Shown here: in pieces, positions 42,685-53,210 of the stretch | How the letters are laid out: the number at the start of each line of letters is the position of its first letter | Position numbering within the stretch: the stretch's first letter is position 1 | Assembly: GCA_963786305.1 (NCBI GenBank) | Contig: CAWAYL010000008.1 | Coordinates: 372,001-436,000, forward strand | Reading direction: 5' to 3' | DNA from: CAKZLS01 sp963786305 | GTDB taxonomy: Bacteria > Pseudomonadota > Alphaproteobacteria > Rhodospirillales > Defluviicoccaceae | DNA: 64,000 bases | The notes under the pieces: model-generated | Told to the model about the DNA's origin: nothing | The model's database searches: none | The model's input: only the letters and a program-made list of their open reading frames with translations | Position numbers and translations under genes: made by a program

Positions 42685-44202
42685 TCATCCGATCACCTGT
42701 GAAAAAATTTCATAGATATTATGACACGTTCGCGGATTATCAGCGAACAACGTCAACTGCTCCGCAGTTTGGCGCAGACTTTGGAAGAACTTGGAGATCC
42801 GCGTGAGGGCGCGCACGACATGCTGGCGGCGCCCGTGGCCGGAGGTCACCGTCAGCCGGGTCTGGCCGGCATGGCGGGTCTGCCGGGCCACCCCGTGCAA
42901 CAGCAAGGGCCGGCTGGTGATGGCCTCGCGGTGATGGTCGGGGTCGGCCAGGCGGGCAAACAGGCTCCACCAATCGTAGACCAGGGCGATGAGACGGGCC
43001 ATGATCTGGCAGCGCTTCAGATCGCGGGTGGTGAAGCCGGCCCAGCCCCACTGGTTCTTCAGTTCGTCGAAGGCATTCTCGCTGTCGGCGCGGTCGCGAT
43101 ACAGCTGGGCCAGGGACAGGACTTCGAGGTCGAGCGACGTCACCAGCACCGCGAACTCCCAGGCGGTGTTGCCGGATTTGGCATCGGCCCAGAACAGCTC
43201 GCCCTGGCCGTCGTCGGTCCGGGTCAGGGCGACGGTCTCGGGCAGACGCCGACGCAGCACCACCACCCGGCGCGAGCGGCTCCAGCCGCTGAGACGCAAG
43301 TCCGCCGTGCGCCCCCACCAGCCCTGGCCGGCGTCTTCCCAACCGCTCTGCCCCATCGCCCTCTCGGCCGCCCGGCGCACCCCCTTGGTCAGGCGCAGCT
43401 TGAACAGATAATCCACGCCCTCGCGTTCGCACGACGCCATGTTGCGCTCGTTGCCCCAATCCTTGTCGCCGCGCACCAGGCGGGGCCAGTGCTCCCGCCC
43501 GATCCGCCGCAGGAAATCCCACAAGTGCGGTTCCGAGGTCTTCGAGGTGTGCCGGTTGCCCGGCGCCACCGCCACCTCCAGCACCAGGCGCACGCCGGCC
43601 ATCAGGAAGCTGTGGTAGGCATGCGACGGGCGCCCCGGCTTGTGCGGATTGTAGCCGACCACGGCGCCTTCCTGGTGGCCGTACAGCGGCTTGATCGTGG
43701 TGTCGCAATCCAGAATCCAGGGCTCCGACAGCAACGGGCGCACCGTGTCGTCGAGATGACCCTGCAACCACGTCGTTCCGGCCGTCTCCTCGATCTTGTC
43801 CAGGCCGCGGCGCACCGCGTCCTCGCTCATAACCTTGCTCATCCCCAGCAACGCCGGATTCACCGTGTCGCCGCGCAACGCCGTGATGTGGGCATAGCGC
43901 CACTGACCCGCCAGGATCGCCAGCACCGCCGTGCCGAGCACGTCGCGCTTCGACGGCGCGTTGGGGCTGGTGTAAAAAAGCGGGCAATCCGCAACAACAG
44001 CATCGTACCGGCCGCTCACCTTCAAGTACTCGGCAAAGAACGCCAAGTGACCAAGCGGCGTCACCGCCGCGTCCGGGTCCCATTCCACATGCACCGGACC
44101 GGCATAGGTGTCCACCGTCACGCGTGCGCCGGAGACCGCCCGCTCAACGCCAGGTCGATCACCCGCAGGGTGCCCCTTCTGAGGCTGCGCTACTTCCGAC
44201 AT
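42685..44202 (-). CDS. DDE transposase, IS4/IS1380-like
   Basis: Intact 505 residues. The DDE residues can be placed in WILDCDTTIKPLYG (D), LVRGDKDWGNERN (D) and YRDRADSENAFDELKNQWG (E, in the Y-x2-R-x6-E-type signature). GYNPHKPGRPSH between the acidic residues is typical of the IS1380/IS4 group. The frame shows no break, in contrast to many neighbours. Its last codons (SQVIG) lie at the LysR 5' end and may be partly of target origin. Confidence 0.9.
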   Translation of the reverse strand: MSEVAQPQKGHPAGDRPGVERAVSGARVTVDTYAGPVHVEWDPDAAVTPLGHLAFFAEYLKVSGRYDAVVADCPLFYTSPNAPSKRDVLGTAVLAILAGQWRYAHITALRGDTVNPALLGMSKVMSEDAVRRGLDKIEETAGTTWLQGHLDDTVRPLLSEPWILDCDTTIKPLYGHQEGAVVGYNPHKPGRPSHAYHSFLMAGVRLVLEVAVAPGNRHTSKTSEPHLWDFLRRIGREHWPRLVRGDKDWGNERNMASCEREGVDYLFKLRLTKGVRRAAERAMGQSGWEDAGQGWWGRTADLRLSGWSRSRRVVVLRRRLPETVALTRTDDGQGELFWADAKSGNTAWEFAVLVTSLDLEVLSLAQLYRDRADSENAFDELKNQWGWAGFTTRDLKRCQIMARLIALVYDWWSLFARLADPDHHREAITSRPLLLHGVARQTRHAGQTRLTVTSGHGRRQHVVRALTRISKFFQSLRQTAEQLTLFADNPRTCHNIYEIFSQVIG

Positions 44203-44265
44203 CTCCGCAGCCTACAACCATTCTCATCGATCCTCACCAGTCACAACTGCCGGATTTAGGTTTAA
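42685..44265 (-). mobile_element. Insertion sequence, IS4/IS1380-like
   Basis: A single intact transposase gene fills most of the interval. The right end is near the AT-rich segment GGATTTAGGTTTAATC (44252-44267). A partial, gapped match between the two ends (ATCCG..TGTGA when read inward) may be imperfect inverted repeats, but I cannot fix exact boundaries or a target duplication. The left end abuts the LysR start. Orientation is the same as LysR. Confidence 0.7.
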
Positions 44266-44326
44266 TCAATTAGAATGTGCTTACATTCGCACAGGAACGC
44301 AGCAGAGCATGCAAAGGATCAGAGCC

Positions 44327-44509
44327 ATGACCCGCACATTCGAATATCCAACACCTGAGGAGATGGACCTGCATCTGCGCCGCGCGCGTCATGCCCGCAG
44401 TCAAGCGTTCGTCGACACCGGGCACTGGCTCCGCGCCAAGATCCGCGGCGCCGTCGACGCCGTCTTCCACCCGCATCACCCAAGGCCACACGGCCCCGCG
44501 GCGGCATAA
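44327..44509 (+). CDS. Small basic protein (RSP_7527-like)
   Basis: 60 residues from ATG 44327: FEYPTPEEMDLHLRRARH and SQAFVDTGHWLRAKI, ending in a His/Pro-rich tail. The PTPEE start followed by an amphipathic arginine-rich helix resembles the short RSP_7527-type proteins of Alphaproteobacteria, of unknown role. It converges with the esterase gene. Confidence 0.5.
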   Translation: MTRTFEYPTPEEMDLHLRRARHARSQAFVDTGHWLRAKIRGAVDAVFHPHHPRPHGPAAA

Positions 44510-44531
44510 ACCGGCAGCGGCGACAGTTCCG

Positions 44532-45305
44532 TCAGGGCGCGGCTAAGAACCGCCGCACGCTGTCGAGGAACGTCTCGGGTTGCTCGGCGTGGACGCGGTG
44601 GCCGGCATCGGCGATGGCGACGAATTCGGCGTTCGGAAAGAGGGCGCGGATCTTGTCATGGTAGCCGGGCCGCACATAATCCGACTCGGCGCCGCTGACG
44701 AACAGCGACGGGCCCCCGTATTCCAGACCGGTGGCGTCGGGAAAGCCGGTCAGTTTTTCCATATCGTCGGCGATGGCCCTGAGATTGATCCGCCAGGCAT
44801 AGCCGCCGTCGCGGCTCACCAAATTCTGCAGCAGAAACGTTCTCAGCGGCGCATCCAGAATGGATCGGGCGAGGCGTTCGTCCGCGTCGGCGCGGCTGCT
44901 CACCGAGGCCGTGTCCAATCCCCGCATGGCTTCGACCTGGGGCAGGTAGGTGTGGGCGTAGGCGAAGGGCGCGATATCGACAACCACCAAACGATCCAGA
45001 TGCTGGCCGTAGAGCAGGGCGAACAGCATCGCCACCTTGCCGCCGACGCTGTGACCGATCATCGCCGGCCGCTCCAGCCCCTCGGCATCGAGAAACTCCC
45101 GCAGGTCGTCGATCATCTCCGAGAAAGACATGCTGTCGGCATGGCCGGATTCGCCATGGTTGCGGAGATCGACGGCGTAGACGTGATGGCTGTCCGCCAG
45201 ATGCTCGGCGATGGTCCGCCAGTTGCGGGCCGATCCGAACAGGCCGTGCATGATGACCAGCGGCGGCCCCTCGCCGTGTTCGCTGAACGCCAGGCGAACG
45301 CTCAT
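44532..45305 (-). CDS. Alpha/beta hydrolase (YbfF-like esterase)
   Basis: Intact 257 residues. The oxyanion region is IMHGLFGSARNWRTIAEHL, followed by VDLRNHGESGHAD. The nucleophile elbow is GHSVGGKVAM (Ser near residue 90), and the catalytic His lies in DAGHRVHAEQ. The layout is that of YbfF/ABHD11-like esterases acting on acyl-CoA or short esters. It follows lpdA by 22 bp on the same strand and so is probably the last gene of the pyruvate dehydrogenase operon. Confidence 0.87.
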   Translation of the reverse strand: MSVRLAFSEHGEGPPLVIMHGLFGSARNWRTIAEHLADSHHVYAVDLRNHGESGHADSMSFSEMIDDLREFLDAEGLERPAMIGHSVGGKVAMLFALLYGQHLDRLVVVDIAPFAYAHTYLPQVEAMRGLDTASVSSRADADERLARSILDAPLRTFLLQNLVSRDGGYAWRINLRAIADDMEKLTGFPDATGLEYGGPSLFVSGAESDYVRPGYHDKIRALFPNAEFVAIADAGHRVHAEQPETFLDSVRRFLAAP

Positions 45306-45327
45306 CGATGCCCCGCCATTTCGATCG

Positions 45328-47129
45328 CTACTTTTTCTTCTTCGGCATGTAGAGATCGGTGATGGTGCCCTCGAAGGCCTCGGCCGAGAATCCGATGGTC
45401 TCCGACAGGGTCGGATGCGGGTGGATGGTCAGGCCGATGTCGGTGGCGTCACAGCCCATCTCGATGGCCAGCGCCGCTTCGGCGATCAGGTCACCGGCGT
45501 TGGGCCCGACGATGCCGGCGCCGAGCAGCATGTCCGTCTCCTCGTCGAACAGCAGCTTGGTCATGCCCTCGTCGCGGCTGAGCGCCAGGCTGCGGCCGCT
45601 CGCCGCCCATGGAAACACGCCCTTGCCGTACTTGATCTTCTTCTGTTTGGCCTCGATCTCGGTCAACCCGACCCACGCCACCTCGGGATCGGTGTAGGCC
45701 ACCGACGGGATCACCTTGGCGTCGAAACTGCTTTTGAGACCGGCCGCCACTTCCGCCGCCACCTTGCCCTCGTGCACAGATTTGTGGGCCAGCATCGGCT
45801 GACCGACGATATCGCCGATGGCGAAGATGTGCTCCACGTTGGTGCGCTGCTGTTTGTCGACGGCGATGAAACCGCGCTCGTCGACGTCGATACCGGCGTT
45901 CTCGGCGCCGATGGTGTTGCCGTTTGGACTGCGACCCACCGCCACCAGAACCTTGTCGAACATGTCCTCGGCCGGCGCGTTCTTGCCCTCGAAGGTGACG
46001 CGGATGCCCGTCCTTCTCGGCGGTCATCTTGGTAACCTTGGTGCTCAGGTAGATGTTCTCGAACGCCTTTTCCACGAACTTCTGATAGGGCCGGACCAGG
46101 TCCCGGTCGGTGCCGGGCATCAGCCCGTCGAGCAGCTCGACCACGGTGATCTTGGCGCCCAGCGCGGCATAGACATCGGCCATCTCGAGGCCGATGATAC
46201 CGCCGCCCACCACCAGAAGCCGCTTCGGGAATTCCGTCGAGTTCCAGGGCGCCGGTGGAATCGATGACCCGCGGATCATCATAGGGGAAGCCGGGAATTT
46301 TCGCCGCCTGCGAGCCGGCGGCGATGATGGCGTGATCGAACGATACCACCTTTCGCCCCGAAGCCGTCTCCACCGCGAGCTGGTTCGGTGAAATGAACGA
46401 GCCGACGCCGGTGAGCACCTCGACCTTGCGCTGCTTGGCGAGGCCGGATAGGCCCTTGGTGAGCTTGCCCACAACCGAGTTCTTCCAGCTCGGCCAGTTT
46501 GGCGAGGTCGATGGAGGGATCGCCAAAGACGATGCCGTGCTCCGCCATCTCCTTGGTCTCGGCGATCACCTTGGCGGCGTGCAGCAACGCCTTCGACGGG
46601 AATGCAGCCGACGTTGAGGCAGACGCCGCCCAGCGTTTCATAGCGTTCCACCAGCACCGTCTTCTTGCCGAGATCGGCGGCCCTGAAAGCCGCGCAGTAT
46701 CCACCGGGGCCGGAGCCCAGCACCACCACCTCGGCGTGAATGTCGCCTTCGGCCGCGGGTTGCGGCGACGGCTTGGAGGCGGGCTTCGAGTCTCGCCTTT
46801 GCTCCGGTTTTTTCGGCGTGGCGGCGGGGTCTTTTCCTCTTGCTCTTTCGGCGGTTCCGAGCGCGCTGTCGTCCGCGCCCTCTTCCGCGGCCGCTTCCAG
46901 GGTCAGGATCAGGTCACCCTCGGACACCTTGTCGCCGACCTTGACCTTGATTTCGGCCACGGTTCCGGCCGCCGGCGACGGCACCTCCATGGTCGCCTTG
47001 TCGCTTTCCAGCGAAATCAGCGGATCCTCAGGGCTGATCGGAATCACCCGGTGAAACGAGGATCTCGATGATCTCCACGCCCTTGAAGTCGCCGATGTCG
47101 GGGACTTTGATCTCCTGAACGGTGCTCAT
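45328..47129 (-). CDS. lpdA: Dihydrolipoyl dehydrogenase (E3) with N-terminal lipoyl domain
   Basis: About 600 residues. The lipoyl domain (residues 1-80) carries LESDKATMEVPSPAAG with the lipoyl-Lys. A Pro/Ala linker leads into the FAD domain (VVLGSGPGGYCAAFRAADLG), the redox disulfide GGVCLNVGC, the NAD domain LLVVGGGIIGLEMADVYA and the terminal HPHPTLSE active-site motif. Breaks near 47050, 46605, 46470, 46235 and 46010; at 47050 and 46605 one extra base explains the shift. E3 reoxidises dihydrolipoamide of the pyruvate dehydrogenase complex. The fused lipoyl domain is typical of aceE-type complexes. Confidence 0.93.
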
Positions 47130-47144
47130 GGTGATCTCCCCGGA

Positions 47145-48555
47145 TTACAGGACCAGCCGGCGAACGTCGCCGAGAATGAACGCCAGATAGGCGGCGAAGC
47201 GGGCGGCGAGCGCGCCGTCGATCACCCGGTGATCGTAGGACAGCGACAACGGCAGCATCAGCCGCGGCACGAATTCGCCATCCTGGTAGACCGGCTGCAT
47301 CTTCGAGCGGGTGACGCCGAGGATGGCCACCTCCGGGGCGTTGACGATGGGCGTGAAGCCGGTGCCGCCGATGCCGCCGAGGCTGGAGATGGTGAAGCAT
47401 CCACCGGCCATGTCGTTGGGGCCGAGCTTGCGGGCGCGCGCCTTCTCGCTGATCTCGCCCATTTCGCGGGCGAGATCGAAGATGCCCTTGCGGTCGACGT
47501 CGCGAATGACCGGCACCACCAGGCCCTCCGGCGTGTCCACCGCCACGCCGATATGGAAGTATTTCTTGAGGATCAGGTTTTCGCGGTTCTCGTCCAGAGA
47601 CGCATTGAATTCCGGGAATTGGCGCAGCGCCGCCACCGAAGCCTTGAACAGGAACGCCACCATGGTCAGGCGGAAGCCCTGCTTCTTGGCCTCTTCGTTC
47701 ATCTCCTTGCGGAAGGCCTCGAGCTCGGTGATGTCCGCGTCTTCGTGATGGGTGACATGGGGAATGACCACCCAGTTGCGATGGAGCCCGGCGCCGGACA
47801 GCCTCTTGATCTTGCTGAGCGGCTTCAGTTCGGTCTCGCCGAACGCGGAGAAGTCGAGCTTGGGCCAATCCGCCACCGCGAGCCCGCCGGCGGCGGGCGC
47901 TCGCCGCGGCCGCCGCCTGGGGCGGGCTTGCAAGGACACCCTTGACGAAGGCCTGGACGTCCTCTTTGAGGATCCGCCCCTTGGAGCCGGTTCCTTCGAT
48001 CCGGCCGAGGTCGGCGCCGAGCTCGCGCGCGAACTTGCGGACCGACGGGCTGGCGTGGGCCTTGGAGAATGCCGCTTCGTCTATGGGCGCGCCCGCCCCT
48101 GGCGCGTCGGCGGGCGGCGACGCGGGTGTGCTGGAAACCGGCTCGGACGCCTTGTCGGCGGCCGGCGGCTTTTTCTCGGCGCCGGCGTCCTTGTCGGCGG
48201 GAGCCTCGCCCTCGGCGGGCGCTTTGTCCTCGGCGTCGGCGTCGGCTGCTCGGCGGGCGCCTCGTCTTTCGCCGGGGCATCGCCGCCGCCGCCGGAGTCC
48301 TCCGGCTGACTCTCCCGCCGATTCCATCGTGCAGACCAGGGATCCTTCCGAAACCTTGTCGCCGACGGAAACTTTGACTTCCGCCACCTTTCCGGAGCGC
48401 GGCGATGGCACTTCCATGCTGGCCTTGTCGCTCTCCAGCGTGATCAGCGGATCGTTCTCCTGCACCTCATCGCCGGCCGAAACATTGACCTCGATGATTT
48501 CGACGTCTTTGAAATCCCCGATATCGGGTACCAGAACGTCTTGAGCGGCTCCCAT
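47145..48555 (-). CDS. aceF: Dihydrolipoyllysine acetyltransferase (E2)
   Basis: About 470 residues: one lipoyl domain (LESDKASMEVPSPRSG), an Ala/Pro-rich linker, the peripheral-subunit-binding domain (ASPSVRKFARELGADLGRIE) and the catalytic domain (HRNWVVIPHVTHHEDADI; the active-site SYDHRVIDGALAARF). Breaks near 48275, 48250 and 47905; removing one base at 48275 and at 47905 restores the reading. It transfers the acetyl group from lipoyl-Lys to CoA. It lies 49 bp after aceE and 15 bp before lpdA. Confidence 0.94.
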
Positions 48556-48604
48556 CGTGTTCGCCCCTCTCAATTATTTCGCGAACGGCGGTCGACAGCC
48601 GTGT

Positions 48605-51281
48605 TCAGACCGTTACCGGGTTCGGTTTCTCGGGATCGATCTCGTATTTCTTGATGGCATCGGCGACCTTGGAAGCCGGCACCGTCCCCTCGTCGGCGAG
48701 CGCCTTCAGAGCGGCAACGGCGACGTAATAGCGGTTCACCTCGAAGAACTTGCGAAGTTGGGCGCGGGTGTCGCTGCGCCCGTATCCGTCGGTGCCGAGG
48801 GTGACATAGCGGGCGGGAACGAACGGCCGGATCTGGTTCGGGAAGTGCGCGCATGTAATCGGTCGCCGCGATCACCGGACCGGCTCGGTCCGCGAGGCAT
48901 CGGGTTACGTAGCTCATCCGCTGGTCATCGGTTGGATGAAGCATGTTCCAGCGGTCCACGTCGATGCCGTCGCGCGCCAACTCGTTGAAGCTGGGGCAGC
49001 TCCACACGTCGGCGGAAACTCCGAAGTCTTCCTCCAGCAGCGCCGCGGCGGCGATGACTTCGCGCAGAATGGTGCCGCTGCCCAGCAACTGAACGCGCTC
49101 CTTTTTCTTTTTGCCGCCGCCGCCCTCCTGGAACAGGTACATGCCCTTGAGGATACCCTCCTCGCTGCCTTTCGGCTTTTCGGGGTGGGAGTAGTTCTCG
49201 TTCATGACGGTAATGTAGTAGTAGACATTCTCCTGCTCGGCATACATGCGCTTGAGGCCGTCATGGAGGATCACCGCCAGTTCGTAACTGAAGGTCGGGT
49301 CGTAGGCGACGCAGTTTGGAATGGTCGCGGCCACCAGATGGCTGTGGCCATCTTGGTGCTGCAGTCCCTCGCCGGCCAGCGTCGTGCGGCCCGCCGTGCC
49401 ACCCATCATGAATCCCCGGGCCTGAATGTCGCCCGCGGCCCAAGCCAGATCGCCAATTCGCTGGAAGCCGAACATGGAATAATAGATGTAGAAGGGGATC
49501 ATGCTGATCCCGTGATTGCTGTACGACGTGCCGGCGGCCATCCACGACGAGAACGCGCCGGCTTCGCTGATCCCTTCCTGGAGGATCTGGCCCTTCATGT
49601 CCTCTCGATAATACAGCAGCTGATCGGCGTCCTCCGGGCGGTACAGCTGTCCCTCCACCGAATAGATGCCGATCTGGCGGAACAGGCCTTCCATCCCGAA
49701 GGTGCGCGCCTCGTCGGCGACGATGGGAACCACGTGCTTGCCCACCTTCTTGTCTCTCGATCAGCGCCGTCAGCATGCGGACGAACGCCATCGTCGTCGA
49801 GATCTCACGATCGCCGGTGCTCTTCATCTGCCCATCGAAGAGACTGATATCGGGGATCTCCAGCGGGTCGGCGTTTCGCCGGCGGCTCGGCAGGTAGCCG
49901 CCCAGAGCCTCGCGACGTTCACGGATGTACTTGATCTCGGGACTGTCGTCGGCCGGCCGGTAGTACGGCGCCTCGCCGACCTTGTCGTCGGAAATGGGAA
50001 TTCTTGAACCGGTCGCGAAACGCCCGAAGCGCATCCTCGCCCATTTTCTTCTGCTGGTGGGTGATGTTCTGGCCTTCGCCGGCCTCGCCCATGCCGTAGC
50101 CCTTGACCGTCTTGGCGAGAATCAGGGTCGGTCCTCCCTTATGCTGGTTCGCCGCCGCATAGGCCGCGTAGACCTTCTGGGCGTCATGGCCGCCGCGATG
50201 GAGCCGCCAGATATCGTAGTCGCTCATGTCGGCGACCATATCCTTCAACTCGGGATATTTGCCGAAGAAGTGCTCGCGAGTATACGCGCCGCCATTGCGT
50301 TTAAACGCCTGATATTCGCCGTCGACGCACTCCTCCATGCGCGTGCGCATGAGGCCTTGGGTATCGCGCATGAACAGCGGATCCCAGTTCGATCCCCACA
50401 GCACCTTGAGAACGTTCCAGCCGGTGCCGCGGAAATTGCGCTCCAATTCCTGCACGACGCTGCTGTTGCCGCGAACCGGGCCATCGAGGCGCTGCAGATT
50501 GCAGTTGATGACGAACACCAGATTGTCGAGCCTCTCGCGCGCCGCCAGCGAGATGGCGCCCTGCGACTCCGGTTCGTCCATCTCGCCATCGCCCATGAAT
50601 GCCCAGACCTTGCGCCCGGTCGCGTCGATGATGCCGCGGTCGTGCAAATACTTCATGAACCGAGCCTGGTAGATGGCCATGATCGGACCCAGACCCATGG
50701 ACACGGTCGGAAACTGCCAGAAATCGGGCATCAGCCAGGGGTGCGGATAGGACGACAAGACCGCCACCATCGGCCTCTTGGCGGAAACTCTCCAGGTCGG
50801 CCTCGGTGAGCCGGCCTTCCAAGAAGGCGCGCGAGTAAATGCCTGGCGCCGAGTGGCCCTGAATGAACACCATGTCGCCGCCATGGTCCTTGCTGGGCGC
50901 GTGCCAAAAGTGATTGAAGCCCACTTCGTAGAGGGTCAGGCTGGAGGCGAAACTGGCGATATGGCCGCCAAGCTCCGTGGTTTTCCGGTTGGCGCGGACC
51001 ACCATCGCCATGGCGTTCCAGCGGGTGATCGTGCGGATGCGCCACTCCAGCTCGGCCTCACCCGGACTTTGCTTTTCCTCGGAGGGCGCGATGGTGTTGA
51101 CATAGGGCGTGTTGGCGTTGAACGGAAGGATCACGCCGGTTTCGCGGGCCTTTAGGGCTAGCCGCTCCATGAGGTACTGAACGCGCTCAGGACCCTCGTA
51201 ACTTAGAACGGATTGAAGGGCTTCCAGCCATTCCTGAGTTTCGCCGGGATCAATGTCGCCTTCTCGTGGAAAATCTAGCAT
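48605..51281 (-). CDS. aceE: Pyruvate dehydrogenase E1, homodimeric type
   Basis: About 890 residues. Motifs of the homodimeric E1 are FQGHSAPGIYSRA-like (here IQGHSAPGIYSRAFLEG), the TPP-binding GDGEMDEPESQGAI and FVINCNLQRLDGPVRGN. The C-terminal part has EARTFGMEGLFRQIGIYS and DGYGRSDTRAQLRKFFEV. Breaks occur near 50770, 50005, 49755 and 48850; at 50005 one extra A separates RFK from IPISDDKVGEAP. E1 decarboxylates pyruvate and acetylates the lipoyl group of E2. It is the first gene of aceE-aceF-lpdA. Confidence 0.95.
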
Positions 51282-51637
51282 CGCACTCTCTCCTCGCTGA
51301 CCCTGTGGGCACGCGGCTCGCATTATCAGAAGCGACAGAAAAAATCACAACCGAGGCCGAAGGGGTTGTTCCGCGTCGTGGCGTCACGGTCATCGACCAT
51401 CGCGGCATTGCACCAACGGTTCCATCGTGGGGCGGCATTCCATGACGTCCAAGGCGCGAGATCGGCCCAATGTGGTCCGGTGTAGACCGAGGCGCCCGCG
51501 CTCCTGTCTCCCTGTCGTTTTACGCCGGACGATCTTTCCGCGTCCGGTTCGTTAACGGCAAACTAACAATCACTCTCAATTGAAGCAAACGGAACATTGG
51601 CCATTCCGCCATTTTCGCGATCGCCGCCCGACGGCAT
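51282..51637. other. Intergenic region upstream of aceE
   Basis: 356 bp without a supported gene; it should contain the aceE promoter on the minus strand. An AT-rich stretch at 51558-51592 includes AACAATCACTCTCAATTGAA, which loosely resembles a Fur-type operator, but no clear -35/-10 pair is visible next to it. Confidence 0.4.
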
Positions 51638-51667
51638 AAAAAGAGCCCCGCGCATTGCGCGGGACTC
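51638..51667 (-). terminator. Rho-independent terminator
   Basis: Read on the minus strand, an 11-bp stem (GAGTCCCGCGC pairing with GCGCGGGGCTC, one G-U) with an AAT loop is followed directly by five Ts. It lies 57 bp after the stop of the glycine-zipper lipoprotein gene, which it should terminate. Confidence 0.93.
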
Positions 51668-51723
51668 GAACTTTCGAAAACGCGAGAGGCGCGTCGCAGC
51701 CGCGACCAGTCGGCACAGTACCT

Positions 51724-52085
51724 CTAGTATTGGTTTTGCTGTCTCAATTTCTGGTTCTGGGCTTCGAGTTGCCGGTTCTGGGCTTCCGCCGCTTCGCGCT
51801 TGTCTTTCTGATCTATGATATAGCCGGCGCCGCCGCCGATCGCCGCGCCCGCACCCGCGCCGATGGCGGCGCCCATGCCCGGAACACCGGCGAAAGCGCC
51901 GGCAATCGCGCCCAGCGCCGCGCCGCCAGCCGCGCCGATCCCGGCTCCGCTAAAGGTCCGCTGCTCCGTCTGGTCCATGGTACAGCCGCCCAGAATGACG
52001 ACAACGCCACCAGGACAGGAAAGGTCAAGCGAAGGCGTCCCAGGATGCCGCGCCCGCCGCGTGTCTTCAAAGCATTGGTATTCAT
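51724..52085 (-). CDS. Glycine-zipper lipoprotein
   Basis: About 120 residues from ATG 52085. Once a break near 52005 is bridged, the signal ends in a lipobox (VVILGGCTMD), so a lipoprotein is expected. The mature part has a glycine zipper (GAAGGAALGAIAGAFAGVP; GAAIGAGAGAAIGGGAGY) and a Gln/Asn-rich coiled tail (EAQNRQLEAQNQKLRQQ). Such YMGG/Rick_17kDa-type proteins sit in the outer membrane of many Alphaproteobacteria. A strong terminator follows. Confidence 0.75.
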
Positions 52086-52117
52086 CGTTCGTAATCCTTC
52101 CGCCCTTCAGTCCCAGC

Positions 52118-52519
52118 CTATTTGCCGCAGGGCCATTTGTTCACGACCGCCCTGAAAACCGTTTCCATCGGCGGGTTCGGTCAGATATTGCGGGTTGGCC
52201 CCCTGACATAGGTCACGAACGATCGACCAATTCGTTGCGCGTGGTCGTCTCGGGCGCACATGCAATCCGCGGAAAATCGGGTGTACCGCCGACGGCATCG
52301 TGAAAATGCAGGCCGCCCGCGAAGAACCCGAAACAAAACGCTCTGGCCACGTCATGGTCCTCGTGAGCGGGAGCCACCGTGCAGACATCCAGAAGATCCT
52401 TGGCCGTGTCCAGCTCGTAATCGTCGTGGCCATAGGTGATCGGACTCCTCCGCTTCCGCAAAGGACGCGACTGATCCCAAAACCATAGCGACCGCCATCG
52501 CGAGCGCAATTTTTTTCAT
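52118..52519 (-). CDS. Rap1a/Tai-like secreted protein
   Basis: About 133 residues from ATG 52519. A signal peptide (MKKIALAMAVAMVLGSVASF) is followed, after a break near 52440, by YELDTAKDLLDVCTVAP and ARAFCFGFFAGGLHFHDAV. A second break near 52210 precedes a C-terminus that reads ETVFRAVVNKWPCGK. The spacing of the Cys residues and the 'FCxGFxxG' and terminal 'A..WPC' elements match the Rap1a/Tai fold. That fold includes T6SS immunity proteins but also many orphan secreted proteins. No T6SS effector is nearby. Confidence 0.5.
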
Positions 52520-52633
52520 AAAACGACCCTCTGCACTGTTCTCGTGTTGTACGGAGCCGGATGGTCCGGTCTCTCCCCGTTCCTATCAAATTCTCTATAA
52601 GCCGGGGACGCATTCGGGTACAAGCCCCTGCGT

Positions 52634-53014
52634 TCAGTCGGATACTCGGAGGGCCGTCCGGACCGGCGCGCTTATTCCGCTGCCGTTGGAACGGGTTCCT
52701 TCGATGCCGACGCCGGGTTGTTCCGGTTCGGAGGACCAATCGTTCTCCGGCAGGGCCAGATCGAGAGGCGTTCCGGTGGCGTGGGCATAGAGCACAAGAT
52801 CGTTCAGCAATTCCATTTCCTTATCCGCGTGCTTCTTGTTGCGGCGAATGGAAACCAGCTTGGTCAACGCCTGGACGTTGAAACCGTCGTGCTTGGCCTC
52901 GGCCTTCACTTCCTTGAGATCCTCTCGCAGCGCGTCGATCTCGTCGAGCAGGTGTTCGATTCGTTGGGCATAAGCCGTCAGTTTGTCGCCGGCAGTGGTG
53001 TTGCGGCCAATCAT
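52634..53014 (-). CDS. gapR: GapR-like nucleoid-associated protein (DUF2312)
   Basis: Intact 126 residues. The core LTAYAQRIEHLLDEIDALRE, DLKEVKAEAKHDGFNVQAL and KLVSIRRNKKHADKEMELL matches DUF2312/GapR. GapR forms a clamp on overtwisted AT-rich DNA and helps topoisomerases, and it is essentially confined to Alphaproteobacteria. Compared with canonical GapR (about 80-90 residues) this copy has a C-terminal extension of about 40 residues, rich in Gly, Ser and Pro. Confidence 0.85.
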   Translation of the reverse strand: MIGRNTTAGDKLTAYAQRIEHLLDEIDALREDLKEVKAEAKHDGFNVQALTKLVSIRRNKKHADKEMELLNDLVLYAHATGTPLDLALPENDWSSEPEQPGVGIEGTRSNGSGISAPVRTALRVSD

Positions 53015-53210
53015 TGATGCGAGCTCCTCGTGATTGTGTCTCGGGCGACGGCTTGGCGGCGGGCGCCTGCCCGAAGGGTTGGCATCATGCTCTGCCAGAA
53101 AAATTCCTCCACGCCAATGATTGAAACCTGGGAGTCCCGGGGATAGAGCTTGGACGCGGCAGTTGGCATATCAATGACCGCACGTTCCGCAACGCAAGGA
53201 CATTCTATCC

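Noticed and set aside
51558..51592. Fur-like operator upstream of aceE
   Set aside because: Only a loose match, far from any confident promoter, and no iron-related gene follows.
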